From Clostridia bacterium (GTDB lineage: Bacteria; Bacillota; Clostridia; Oscillospirales; CAG-272), in NCBI GenBank assembly GCA_017463815.1, contig JAFTOK010000156.1:1-38189 (forward strand): 38,189 nucleotides of DNA, in the 5' to 3' direction. The position numbers and the translations under genes are program-made. Shown here in pieces: positions 14,925 through 22,074 of the stretch (its first letter is position 1; each line of letters begins with the position of its first letter). Below the pieces are notes generated by a model. That model searched no databases, was not told where the DNA came from, and saw nothing but the letters and a program-made list of their open reading frames with translations.

Positions 14925-16085
14925 ATGAACGAAACAGAGAACACACCCGAATTTTCCGCAGAAGAAACCCTCTCGCAAACTGATAAAAAATGCCCAGCCT
15001 GCGGCGGTACGCTCGATTTCGACCCGAAAACGGGCGAACTGCTCTGCACATACTGCGGCACGATTGTCGATATAGAGGACGATGACAAAGAGAGCGCCAG
15101 GGAACTCGATTTCGACGAGGCGGAAAACACGGAAAACCGCGATTGGGGCGCGGAAAAGCGCACCGTCGTGTGCAAGAACTGCGGCGCAGAAACTGTGTAC
15201 GATGCGGAAACCGTTTCGGGCGAATGCCCGTATTGCGGCTCTAACCAGGTTCTGGAGGCGGGCGGCGAAAATATTATGGCGCCGGGCGGCGTTTGCCCCT
15301 TTACCGTGACGAAAGAAACCGCCGCGAAAGGCTTCTTCTCCTGGATTAAAAACAAGTTGTTTTGCCCCCGCGCGGCTAAAAAAGCCGCAAAAGCGGGCAA
15401 AATGCACGGCATATACCTGCCGTATTGGACGTTCGACGCGCAAACGCACACGTTTTACACGGCACGCTATGGCAAAGAGCGCGTGGTGCGCCGCGGCAAG
15501 GAAACGAAAATACGCATAGATTGGTACCACACGCGCGGCAGCTACGATAAGTTTATAAACGACGAGCTCGTGTGTGCCACGAAAAACCACGATGCGGCTA
15601 TGCTCCGCGGCATAGAGCCGTTCGACACGGAAAACAACCTTACTTATAAGCCCGAATACGTGGCAGGCTTCGCCTCCGAACGCTATTCTGTCGGGCTTCG
15701 CGATGCGTGGAACGATGCAAAAAGCGACATAAGCCGCGAAATTGACGGCGACGTGCACCAAAAGGTGCGCGCAGAGCACCACACGAACCACGTGGACAGC
15801 GTGCGCCTCAGCATAAGCTACCGCAACATAACGTACAAATACCTGCTTTTGCCCGTGTGGCTTTCCACGTATACGTACAAAGGCAAGGTTTACCGTTTTA
15901 TGGTAAATGGCAGAACAGGCAGGGTGAGCGGCAAATACCCGATTTCGCCGCTTCGCGTAGCCATTGCCGTGGTGCTTGGCGTTGCGGCTGTGGCGCTCCT
16001 TGCTTGGCTCTTTATGAGCGGGGACAGCGGCGGCGCGGAGATTTATATAAAATCTGCCGAAAGCAGCCTTTACATAGCGATGTAA
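14925..16085 (+). CDS. Zinc-ribbon membrane protein (YdjG-like)
   Basis: A 386-residue protein. It has two N-terminal TFIIB-like zinc ribbons, CPACGGTLDF...CTYCGT (about 23-46) and CKNCGAE...CPYCGS (about 83-105). A middle domain with basic and aromatic residues follows (about 130-340), including YLPYWTFDAQTHTFY and YLLLPVWLSTYTYKGK. One membrane helix lies near the C-terminus (about 343-366). The ribbon-plus-tail-anchor layout resembles Bacillus YdjG, whose gene neighbours that of the SPFH protein YdjI, and the same pairing is found here. No PspA/YdjF homologue is in the window. GAGGA precedes the ATG. A likely role is a membrane anchor or sensor for the SPFH partner; inference. Confidence 0.78.
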   Translation: MNETENTPEFSAEETLSQTDKKCPACGGTLDFDPKTGELLCTYCGTIVDIEDDDKESARELDFDEAENTENRDWGAEKRTVVCKNCGAETVYDAETVSGECPYCGSNQVLEAGGENIMAPGGVCPFTVTKETAAKGFFSWIKNKLFCPRAAKKAAKAGKMHGIYLPYWTFDAQTHTFYTARYGKERVVRRGKETKIRIDWYHTRGSYDKFINDELVCATKNHDAAMLRGIEPFDTENNLTYKPEYVAGFASERYSVGLRDAWNDAKSDISREIDGDVHQKVRAEHHTNHVDSVRLSISYRNITYKYLLLPVWLSTYTYKGKVYRFMVNGRTGRVSGKYPISPLRVAIAVVLGVAAVALLAWLFMSGDSGGAEIYIKSAESSLYIAM

Positions 16086-16095
16086 ACGAAAAAAT

Positions 16096-16135
16096 AAGCC
16101 GAGAAAGTGTAAAAACTTTGCTCGGCTTTTCTTTT
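16096..16135 (+). terminator. Rho-independent terminator after the zinc-ribbon operon
   Basis: AAGCCGAG (16096-16103) pairs with CTCGGCTT (16121-16128), with an inner AAAGT/ACTTT, followed by T-rich sequence. Confidence 0.8.
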
Positions 16136-16219
16136 TGGCTTGTTTTTCTCCCGTTCACAAATTATTAACTTGTTAAAAACTCCATCTTGAAAAATTCTAT
16201 TGCAATCTATCTGCAAAAG

Positions 16220-16245
16220 TGAGATAATATATTTGTTTATACGAC
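16220..16245 (+). promoter_or_regulatory. ECF-sigma-type promoter, copy 1 (TGAGAT-N16-CGAC)
   Basis: TGAGAT (16220-16225), exactly 16 bp, CGAC (16242-16245) inside TTTATACGACAAAAGGG. The same boxes, spacing and flanks (AAGTGAGAT, TTTATACGAC, AAAGGG) occur before the ECF sigma gene at 17763-17788. A CGAC -10 box is typical of ECF sigma factors such as Bacillus SigX. A sigma-A type promoter, TTGCAA-17-GATAAT (16200-16228), overlaps it and is an alternative. Confidence 0.72.
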
Positions 16246-16274
16246 AAAAGGGAAAATGTGATTGAGGTGAAGAA

Positions 16275-17726
16275 ATGCAAAAAGTCCGTAATGTAAATTA
16301 TAACGGGAAAAATATGCTCCACAACGCGCTTTTCGCGCTTGCGGCGGCGATTATGCTCTTTTTCTGCTTCAGCGTGCAGGGAAGTATAGAATGGCACACG
16401 TGCGGAACCGTGGAATATCCTATAGAGGAGCTTACTTACGAAAGCCAGTATATAAAGCAGTTCGACGCTTTTATGAAGGGTCAAGTTCACCTTGACGTTG
16501 CCGTGAGCGAGGGGCTTTTGGGCTTGGAGAACCCCTACGACCCCGCCGCGCGTAACGAGGCAGAGGTGCCTTTTCTTTGGGACCACGCATATTTCGAGGG
16601 GAAATATTATTCCTATTTCGGCATAGCTCCGCTTGCCACGGTCTATTTTCCCGTTTACCTTGCCACGGGGGCGCTGCCGAACGAGGCACTTGCCTGCATT
16701 ATTCTGGCATTTTACGCTGTGCTTTTTTCTGCGCTTGCATACCGCGAGGTCGTGCTCCGCTTTTGCAGAAAATCGAACCTTTGGCTTTTTCTTGCGGGAG
16801 AGTGCGCTTTTATCGCCGCTTCGGGCGTTTACCTCGGCTTGCTTTGCTCCGATTTATATTATATAGCCGTTCTTTCGGCGCTCGCTTCCTCTATGGCATT
16901 CGTGTTTTTTGCATTCAGAGCGATGCGGGAGCGGAATATTCCGCTAAGAGCGGCACTGCTTGTGCTTGCCGCTCTTACACTCACCTTTACGGTGCTTTCG
17001 CGCCCCACGGCGGCGCTTATGTGCTTGGCTGTTTTTCCCATTTTTATAAAGTTTCTTTCCCAAATCAAGCGCGAAAACCTGCGGGAGGGTATTATAACCG
17101 TTTCCTCTTTCGCTTTACCTCTGCTTGCGGGTGCAGGCTTTGTTATGTGGTACAATGCGGCGCGTTTTGGCTCGCCTTTCGATTTCGGCGCGGCATATCA
17201 GCTCACGCTGAGCGATATTTCCGAGAACAAGCTGGAGCTCGGGTTCTTTGTGTCGGCGCTGTTTTCATACTTTATATATCCTTTTTGGCTTGTAGATACG
17301 CACCCGTATATCGTTATGGGCTACCAGCTGCTTGTACCGCCCGAGGCGCGCGGAGTTTACTGCGACAACTATGTGGGCGCGTTCGCGCACGGCTTGCCGC
17401 TTGCGGTTTTGCTTTATCCGCGGGTGATGGCGCTCGACAAAAAGGAGGGCAAGCGGGAATATACGAAAAACGCCTTCGTAGCGCTCACCTGTGCGCTTGC
17501 CGTTTTCGTGGCGTTTTTCAATTTCTGCTATGCGGGCGTTAATATGCGTTACATCTACGATATTGTGGCGATGCTTTCGCTCGTGGGCTCTTTCATCTTG
17601 CTGGATTTGCAGGCGAGGGCAGAGGGGCGCGCAAAAATATATATGACGGCTTTGTGCCTCGTACTCTTTGCCGCTTCCGCTTTGGCGAGCGTGAGCGTTG
17701 TGGAAACTATACGCTTGAGATTTTGA
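16275..17726 (+). CDS. Polytopic membrane protein, possible GT-C-type glycosyltransferase
   Basis: A 483-residue protein with about ten membrane helices; no exact family can be named. After the first helix an extracytoplasmic loop contains YDPAARNEAEVPFLWDHAY and FEGKYYSYFGIAPL, a pattern recurring in uncharacterised multi-pass proteins of gut Clostridia, often annotated as glycosyltransferase-like. Later landmarks are SRPTAALM (about 254-261) and the loop YNAARFGSPFDFGAAYQL (about 305-322). Acidic residues early in the first loop and a large C-terminal helix bundle fit a lipid-linked-sugar GT-C enzyme, but no catalytic motif is certain. GAGGTGA is the ribosome binding site. Its promoter region carries the same TGAGAT-N16-CGAC motif as the ECF sigma gene next door, so it is probably part of that regulon, suggesting an envelope role. 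Confidence 0.7.
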   Translation: MQKVRNVNYNGKNMLHNALFALAAAIMLFFCFSVQGSIEWHTCGTVEYPIEELTYESQYIKQFDAFMKGQVHLDVAVSEGLLGLENPYDPAARNEAEVPFLWDHAYFEGKYYSYFGIAPLATVYFPVYLATGALPNEALACIILAFYAVLFSALAYREVVLRFCRKSNLWLFLAGECAFIAASGVYLGLLCSDLYYIAVLSALASSMAFVFFAFRAMRERNIPLRAALLVLAALTLTFTVLSRPTAALMCLAVFPIFIKFLSQIKRENLREGIITVSSFALPLLAGAGFVMWYNAARFGSPFDFGAAYQLTLSDISENKLELGFFVSALFSYFIYPFWLVDTHPYIVMGYQLLVPPEARGVYCDNYVGAFAHGLPLAVLLYPRVMALDKKEGKREYTKNAFVALTCALAVFVAFFNFCYAGVNMRYIYDIVAMLSLVGSFILLDLQARAEGRAKIYMTALCLVLFAASALASVSVVETIRLRF

Positions 17727-17762
17727 TTTTTAAGGCTTGAAGCAAAAAAATTTAAAAATAAG

Positions 17763-17788
17763 TGAGATTTTTTGCCTTTTTATACGAC
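17763..17788 (+). promoter_or_regulatory. ECF-sigma-type promoter, copy 2 (autoregulatory)
   Basis: TGAGAT (17763-17768), exactly 16 bp, CGAC (17785-17788) within TTTATACGACTAAAGGG. It lies 35 bp before the sigma gene start and matches copy 1 at 16220-16245 in both boxes, spacing and flanks. ECF sigma factors usually transcribe their own gene, so this is the likely recognition site. Confidence 0.78.
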
Positions 17789-17822
17789 TAAAGGGCAGAA
17801 GAAGGAAAAGGAGAACCATTTT

Positions 17823-18374
17823 ATGGATAATGGCGAAAGTAGCTACCGCCGTTTCCTCGATGGCGACCCGAGCGGATTTGACGAGCTTGTCGTGATGTAT
17901 CGCGAGCCTTTGATTTTGTTTATAAACGGTTTTTTGCATAACCTTGCGGAAAGCGAGGATGTGGCGGAAGAAGCTTTTATGGAACTTATTGTGCACCCAA
18001 AGCGGTATTCTTTCCGTTCCTCGCTTAAAACTTACCTTTTTTCCGTGGCTAAAAACAAAGCCGTGGACAGGGTACGCAGGGAAATGAAGTTTTCTTCGTA
18101 TATCACGCCCGAAGACTGTGAAAAAGAAGACGGCGTGCGCGTGGAGGAGTATATTTTCCGCAAGGAAAACGAAAATATGCTTTCCCGCGCTATGGAAAAA
18201 ATACACCCCGAATATGCCGCGGTTTTGCGCCTTATCTATTTGGAGGATATGACAGGCGAGGAGGCAGGCAAGGTTTTGGGCAAAAACAAACGTCAAATGG
18301 CAAATTTACTGTACCGAGCCAAAAATTCGCTCCGCCGCGCTATGGAAGAGGAGGGGTTTATATATGAAAAATAA
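17823..18374 (+). CDS. ECF-family RNA polymerase sigma factor
   Basis: A 183-residue group 4 sigma factor. Region 2 runs from about FLDGDPSGFDELVVMY through HNLAESEDVAEEAFMEL to FRSSLKTYLFSVAKNKAVDRVRR (10-80). Region 4 is LRLIYLEDMTGEEAGKVLGK with the recognition helix KRQMANLLYRAKNSLRR (about 135-175). Sigma regions 1 and 3 are absent, as expected. The reading frame is open upstream, but AAAAGGAG at 17806-17813 points to the ATG at 17823. The next gene, encoding an anti-sigma-like membrane protein, starts 11 nt inside this one, so the two are made together. The promoter-like motif TGAGAT-N16-CGAC lies upstream and is shared with the 16275 gene. Confidence 0.9.
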   Translation: MDNGESSYRRFLDGDPSGFDELVVMYREPLILFINGFLHNLAESEDVAEEAFMELIVHPKRYSFRSSLKTYLFSVAKNKAVDRVRREMKFSSYITPEDCEKEDGVRVEEYIFRKENENMLSRAMEKIHPEYAAVLRLIYLEDMTGEEAGKVLGKNKRQMANLLYRAKNSLRRAMEEEGFIYEK

Positions 18375-19026
18375 CGAGGAATTTCGCGATTCCGTCTTTC
18401 AAAAGGCGCAGGAATTTGAAAAGAAGCGCAAAGAGAAGCGGGGAAAATGCTTGCGCCGCATAATAGCGCTCGCCATATGCGCCGTGTTTGCCGTACCCGT
18501 GCTGTACGTGCCTCTCGGGGCGCTTGTGGGCAATATTGCTACGGCGGAAACCACGAATACGCTTTCCGAAACGGGGGTGGGTGTGCCGACGGAAGAAAGT
18601 ACCGCAGTGACAAGCTCTGCGACGACAATGGACGGAAGTGTACCTGAATCCGACTATAGAGAGAATGAATCGGAGTTTTTCTATAACGGTGCGTATGCCG
18701 AGAGGTACGAGGATTGGACGTGGCGTTTTACAAGCGAAATTTTATATTCGTCAACGAGCGACACGAAAAAATATTTCGATGAATCGTTTTTTGAAGAAAA
18801 CGCGGTAATTGTGCTCGATGTGTTGGTGCCGTATGGATTAAAACCGTATGTTGAAGAAATGTCTTTTTCCGAAGATGGAACGGCAAACATTACCGTGAAC
18901 GCTTGTGAGGCGGTGGTTATCGATAATTTCAATTGGAAAATCTATATTCCCGTTTCGCGCGACGATTTGCCGAGCGGTGAAATAATTTTTGACGTAAAAT
19001 ATAAATACGAGAAAGAATTTGAGTAA
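18364..19026 (+). CDS. Probable anti-sigma factor, single-pass membrane protein
   Basis: No named family is certain, but position and layout fit a regulator of the overlapping ECF sigma gene. The 220-residue protein has a basic cytoplasmic N-terminus of about 32 residues (FQKAQEFEKKRKEKRGK), one membrane helix (about 33-55), a Thr/Ser/Glu-rich spacer (about 60-100) and an extracytoplasmic domain (about 105-220). The cytoplasmic part is short for a classical zinc-binding anti-sigma domain and has no HxxxCxxC motif. The segment FDESFFEENAVIVL recurs as FDEEFFKENAVIFY in the lipoprotein encoded next, so the two outer domains look homologous. Alternative: an accessory envelope sensor that does not itself bind the sigma factor. 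Confidence 0.65.
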   Translation: MKNNEEFRDSVFQKAQEFEKKRKEKRGKCLRRIIALAICAVFAVPVLYVPLGALVGNIATAETTNTLSETGVGVPTEESTAVTSSATTMDGSVPESDYRENESEFFYNGAYAERYEDWTWRFTSEILYSSTSDTKKYFDESFFEENAVIVLDVLVPYGLKPYVEEMSFSEDGTANITVNACEAVVIDNFNWKIYIPVSRDDLPSGEIIFDVKYKYEKEFE

Positions 19027-19053
19027 ATACGAAAAGAATTGAGAGGTGATTTT

Positions 19054-19701
19054 ATGAAAAAAATACTTTCATTGTTTTTGGTTTTGGCGCTTGCGTTTGC
19101 ACTTTGCTCGTGCACGATGCAGGATATATTGGATATGATAAACGCAAAAGCGTCTGCCCCCACAAGCACACCTTGCGAAGATATGCTTCACAGCACAGAG
19201 GCACCCAAAGACCCTGCGAAATTGGAAAAAATTTCTTCTTATACTGTATACCGTACCAACGACGAGAAAGCGTACCTTGTAGAAAACAATGAATGGGTGA
19301 CCATAGAGCTTGAAGGCGGCTTTTTGTGGGACGAGGAGGTGTATGAGCCATATACGGCGATAGTTACTTCCGAAGACGGTATAACGGAAACTATAAGCAG
19401 ATATTGCAGTTATGCCGAAGACGTATTGGCACAGTTTGATGAAGAATTTTTCAAAGAAAACGCGGTTATATTTTACGGTACGGGAGATAGCTGCAGTTCC
19501 TATATGCCGATTGCGTTGAGTGTTGGCGAAATTGAAAAAGGCGAAAGTTTGGAAATTGAAGTCGGGCGCAGATATATGGCGCCGGATTCCCCCGTTACCG
19601 AAGACGTACTTTCGTGGACATTCATTTTTATCGTAGATAGAGATGCCGTAGACGGCACTGAAACAATAACAGAAAAAAGATATGAAATACATCTCAATTA
19701 A
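19054..19701 (+). CDS. Lipoprotein sharing an outer domain with the anti-sigma-like protein
   Basis: A 215-residue predicted lipoprotein. The signal peptide is MKKILSLFLVLALAFALCSC, with the last Cys the likely lipidated residue (lipobox LCSC, slightly atypical). A Pro/Thr/Ser-rich stretch follows, then a domain (about 70-215) with FDEEFFKENAVIFY, a beta-rich middle, and a final WTFIFIVDRDAV segment. The corresponding parts of the upstream membrane protein read FDESFFEENAVIVL and NFNWKIYIPVSRDDL. GAGAGGTG lies 8 nt before the ATG at 19054; an in-frame TTG further up is ignored. Third gene of the ECF sigma operon; it may compete with or modulate the anti-sigma-like protein at the cell surface. 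Inference. Confidence 0.72.
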   Translation: MKKILSLFLVLALAFALCSCTMQDILDMINAKASAPTSTPCEDMLHSTEAPKDPAKLEKISSYTVYRTNDEKAYLVENNEWVTIELEGGFLWDEEVYEPYTAIVTSEDGITETISRYCSYAEDVLAQFDEEFFKENAVIFYGTGDSCSSYMPIALSVGEIEKGESLEIEVGRRYMAPDSPVTEDVLSWTFIFIVDRDAVDGTETITEKRYEIHLN

Positions 19702-19946
19702 CAAAAAACCGCCCTTCTCTCTGCATTCTTAGCGGAGAATTAGCAGCACAAAAACTTCGGCAGAGAACTTGCTTTCTCTGCCGATTTGCGTTATAATGGA
19801 ACTAACGAAAAGCCTTCCTTCCGGAGGGAGCCTTAGGATACGCGCAACCTTATATGGGTATGGGCTTTGCACGATGCATTTGTAATACAAAGGCAAAACG
19901 GGCGATAAAAACGGGGCGAAAAATTCGAATTTATGAGGAATTAAAT
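19702..19946. other. Gene-free stretch with hairpin and repeat fragment
   Basis: Contains a strong stem TCGGCAGAGAA/TTTCTCTGCCGA (about 19757-19784) overlapping the -35 of the next gene's promoter, and a fragment of the intergenic repeat family, GCCTTCC with GGAGGGAGCC (about 19813-19833). The rest (19835-19946) shows no protein, RNA or repeat that I can name. Confidence 0.45.
19769..19797 (+). promoter_or_regulatory. Promoter of the small AT-rich gene
   Basis: TTGCTT (19769-19774), 17-bp spacer, TATAAT (19792-19797), about 150 bp before the start codon. It lies partly within an inverted repeat. Confidence 0.55.
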
Positions 19947-20228
19947 ATGAATTATAAACTGTATTTTCCAACGTATTTTAATAATGTCAATCCAATAAAT
20001 GACAACATCGATGTTTGCATTGAACTGCCAAATGGTAAGCAACATACCTTCGTTGTTTCAACGCCTCAAAATTTACAACAATTGATACAAATCGGTGGAA
20101 AACCATACCTTGAACCCTGTGCTCCCTTTCTCTTTGTTGATAAATTAACTGAGGAGAATATTCGATTACTGCTTGATGAATTAGTCGAAAACCCTATTCT
20201 TCTTCGAATATATGGCGACGATTTGTAA
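19947..20228 (+). CDS. Small hypothetical protein, AT-rich orphan gene
   Basis: A 93-residue soluble protein starting MNYKLYFPTYFNNVNPINDN, preceded by GAGGA at 19935-19939. No signal peptide or membrane helix is present. The pattern of an N-terminal strand pair around YFPTYFNN, a charged turn (LPNGKQHTFVVSTPQNL) and a helical, acidic C-terminus (EENIRLLLDELVE) resembles small orphan proteins that often occur as immunity-like or transferred genes, but the family is not identified with confidence. Codon and base use are clearly more AT-rich than in the flanking genes, and the gene is boxed in by repeat units on both sides, which suggests horizontal arrival. An upstream extension of the frame is ignored because it has no ribosome binding site. 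Confidence 0.65.
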   Translation: MNYKLYFPTYFNNVNPINDNIDVCIELPNGKQHTFVVSTPQNLQQLIQIGGKPYLEPCAPFLFVDKLTEENIRLLLDELVENPILLRIYGDDL

Positions 20229-20248
20229 TTTATAGAAATACATAAACG

Positions 20249-20285
20249 AACCCCAACAGGTTTTAAAAATCTGTTGGGGTTAATC
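20249..20285 (+). terminator. Rho-independent terminator
   Basis: AACCCCAACAG (20249-20259) pairs with CTGTTGGGGTT (20271-20281) across an A/T loop. It closes the small AT-rich gene. Confidence 0.75.
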
Positions 20286-20302
20286 TTTGTTTACTGCATA
20301 TA

Positions 20303-20427
20303 AAAAAAGCCTTCTCCTGCGGGAGAAGGGGGACCGCGAAGCGGTGGATGAGGAGTTGCTTTGAGTTTAGAACACCTCATCCGTCAGCCTTCGGCTGCCA
20401 CCTTCCCCCACTGGGGAAGGCTATTCA
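20303..20427. repeat. Long intergenic repeat with inverted ends
   Basis: Starts with GCCTTCTCC-TGC-GGGAGAAGG and ends with CCTTCCCC-CACT-GGGGAAGGC; the interior has CCGCGAAGCGG and CAGCCTTCGGCTG hairpins and a CCTCATCCGTCAG unit matching the other family members. The ends are roughly inverted copies, so the whole could fold into one structured RNA or represent a miniature mobile element. No ORF of note lies within it. Confidence 0.6.
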
Positions 20428-20484
20428 ATTTTACCGCTAATTTTGCACGCCCTTATGGGCGTTTTATAGACGAAGTAAACTTTT

Positions 20485-21045
20485 TTATTTTATTGCATCG
20501 TATCTTTTCTTTATTTCCAGCATATCGGCGAGCATCTCGTCTTTCTTGGCAGGGTCGCGCAAGAGTGCGGAGGGGTGGTATACGGCGCATATATCGAATG
20601 AGCCGCGGCGCAAAAACTGCCCGTGCTCGCGCGTGATTTTGAAATCGGGCTTTATAAGTCGCATCGCGGAAATTCTGCCGAGGCACACTATTATGCCCGG
20701 GTTTATGGCTTTCACCTGCGCGCGCAGGTAGTCTATGCACGCGTCCTGTTCCTCTGGCAGAGGGTCGCAGTTGTGCGGCGGGCGGCATTTTAAAATGTTG
20801 GCTATATAAACGTCATCTCTGGGTATTCCAACGGCGGCAAGGTATTTATCGAGCAGTTTACCCGCCGCGCCCACGAAAGGCACGCCCGAAAGGTCCTCTT
20901 TTTCCCCGGGTGCTTCGCCTATAAACATAAGTTTGGCGTGCGGGTTGCCCACACCGAAAACGAGGTTTGTGCGCGTTTTGCCGAGCGGGCATTTGCCGCA
21001 CACGGCACATTCTTTTTTTATTTCTTCGAGCGTTCTTGCTTCCAT
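20485..21045 (-). CDS. Family 4 uracil-DNA glycosylase (Fe-S type)
   Basis: Removes uracil from DNA, starting base excision repair. The 186-residue protein shows the family 4 marks: CGKCPLGKTRTN at the N-terminus, with C16 and C19 as the first two cluster ligands; the uracil-binding loop GEAPGEKEDLSGVPFVG (about 43-59); ILKCRPP with the third Cys (about 87); EEQDAC with the fourth (about 103); and the DNA-binding HPSALLR (about 157-163). All four Cys needed for the 4Fe-4S cluster are present. It is transcribed alone, downstream of the mecA-like gene and a MITE-like element that separates them. Confidence 0.93.
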   Translation of the reverse strand: MEARTLEEIKKECAVCGKCPLGKTRTNLVFGVGNPHAKLMFIGEAPGEKEDLSGVPFVGAAGKLLDKYLAAVGIPRDDVYIANILKCRPPHNCDPLPEEQDACIDYLRAQVKAINPGIIVCLGRISAMRLIKPDFKITREHGQFLRRGSFDICAVYHPSALLRDPAKKDEMLADMLEIKKRYDAIK

Positions 21046-21124
21046 AATGCCACCTTGCAGAAAATTTTGTGCTTTTATTGTAACATATTATCGGGCGCGT
21101 TGTCAATGGAAACGGGGGATTAAG

Positions 21125-21240
21125 CCACGGAAATCAATTTTTAAAAAATAAACCCAAAAGGCTTCCCCTACTTGCTGATGCAGGGGAAGGCTTTCTTAAA
21201 ATATATTTTTGAAATATAATTTGAAAATTGATTTCCGTGG
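21125..21240. mobile_element. MITE-like element with 17-bp perfect terminal inverted repeats
   Basis: CCACGGAAATCAATTTT at 21125-21141 is the exact inverse of 21224-21240, bounding 116 bp. Inside is a second, smaller hairpin, CTTCCCCT with AGGGGAAG (about 21171-21190), of the same style as the other intergenic repeats. No transposase ORF and no clear target-site duplication are visible. It sits between two minus-strand genes, directly after the mecA-like stop codon, and may act as a terminator hairpin when transcribed. Confidence 0.65.
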
Positions 21241-21250
21241 GAATGAAGCG

Positions 21251-21877
21251 TTACGCTATTTCTGCAAGCACCTCTACGGCGCCGCTTTCGCAAAAACATT
21301 CACAATGCTCGTTTATGTAGGCGAATGTGTGCTCATCTGAAAGTTTTTTGCCGAATTCCGCTATGAACATACTTTCAAAAACGGCATAGGGGCTTTTTTC
21401 GCGATACGGCGCACTTTCCGTAAGCGAGAGGTAATATTTGTTTTTTGCTCGGCTGCCTTCCGCCTCCATAAACGCGTTGCTTTCGCCGCGGTAGCCGCGC
21501 GCCCGCAGAAAGAGGCAAACGTGCAGAAGGTCTGTAAGGTTTGCAAAGCCGTATATGATTTTTCGCGGTTTGCCCACCAAGGCGGGGTATTTTTCTTTTG
21601 CGCTGTTCATATTTTCCTTTTTATCAACTCCGTTTGGCGTTTTGGTTATGAATATAACACAGCCGCCCTCTTTGCCGGGCAGGGCATCTATGCGTATTTT
21701 GCCGTCTGCCGCGTCAAAGCCCGTTTTGCGCTTGGCTGTGTCCAGTATCGTCCAGACGGCGCGGCGTGTTTCTGTGTTTTTATAGTCAAGCAGCTCCGCC
21801 GTGAGGTGGAAGCGTTCCATATCTTTCGGTGTGAGCGCTATTTCGAGTTTCTCTTTTCCTATGGGTGTGAGTTCCAT
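21251..21877 (-). CDS. MecA-family adaptor protein
   Basis: MecA proteins deliver substrates (ComK in Bacillus) to the ClpC/ClpP protease. This 208-residue protein has the two-part MecA layout: an N-terminal domain starting MELTPIGKEKLEIALTPKD, with the ALPGKEGGCVIFITK segment (about 65-79), then a charged linker (about 80-100) and a C-terminal domain beginning with KIIYGFANLTDLLHVC (about 106-121) and containing YYLSL and FAYINEH. This is the size and order of the family, although the sequence is divergent. AAAGGAG precedes the ATG. Whether this organism has competence targets is not visible here; a general ClpC adaptor role is safer. Confidence 0.82.
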   Translation of the reverse strand: MELTPIGKEKLEIALTPKDMERFHLTAELLDYKNTETRRAVWTILDTAKRKTGFDAADGKIRIDALPGKEGGCVIFITKTPNGVDKKENMNSAKEKYPALVGKPRKIIYGFANLTDLLHVCLFLRARGYRGESNAFMEAEGSRAKNKYYLSLTESAPYREKSPYAVFESMFIAEFGKKLSDEHTFAYINEHCECFCESGAVEVLAEIA

Positions 21878-22004
21878 TTGTTTCTCCTTTTGTTCATACT
21901 ATGTTAATATTATATACTATATCCGTACAAAAAGATAGGTCTAAAAATTTGGTATTTTTTTAGCGTTTATTTTCAAAAAAACACTCACTTTTGCGTAAAT
22001 GTAC

Positions 22005-22033
22005 TTGAAAAATGCGGCTTTTCGGTGTATTAT
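22005..22033 (+). promoter_or_regulatory. trpS promoter
   Basis: TTGAAA (22005-22010), 17-bp spacer, TATTAT (22028-22033). The leader to the ATG at 22075 is about 35 nt, too short for a T-box, so tRNA-Trp-dependent antitermination is not used here. Confidence 0.65.
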
Positions 22034-22074
22034 AATAATGATAAGACAAAAATTTTATATTCGGAGAAATGTAA

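Noticed and set aside
13806..15791. A 661-codon open frame on the minus strand opposite the SPFH/zinc-ribbon operon
   Set aside because: It mirrors codon bias of the real plus-strand genes, is rich in His, Phe, Val and Arg without any domain, and has no ribosome site.
22034..22074. T-box leader for trpS
   Set aside because: Only about 35-40 nt separate promoter and start, and no T-box core sequence is seen; the same holds for argS.
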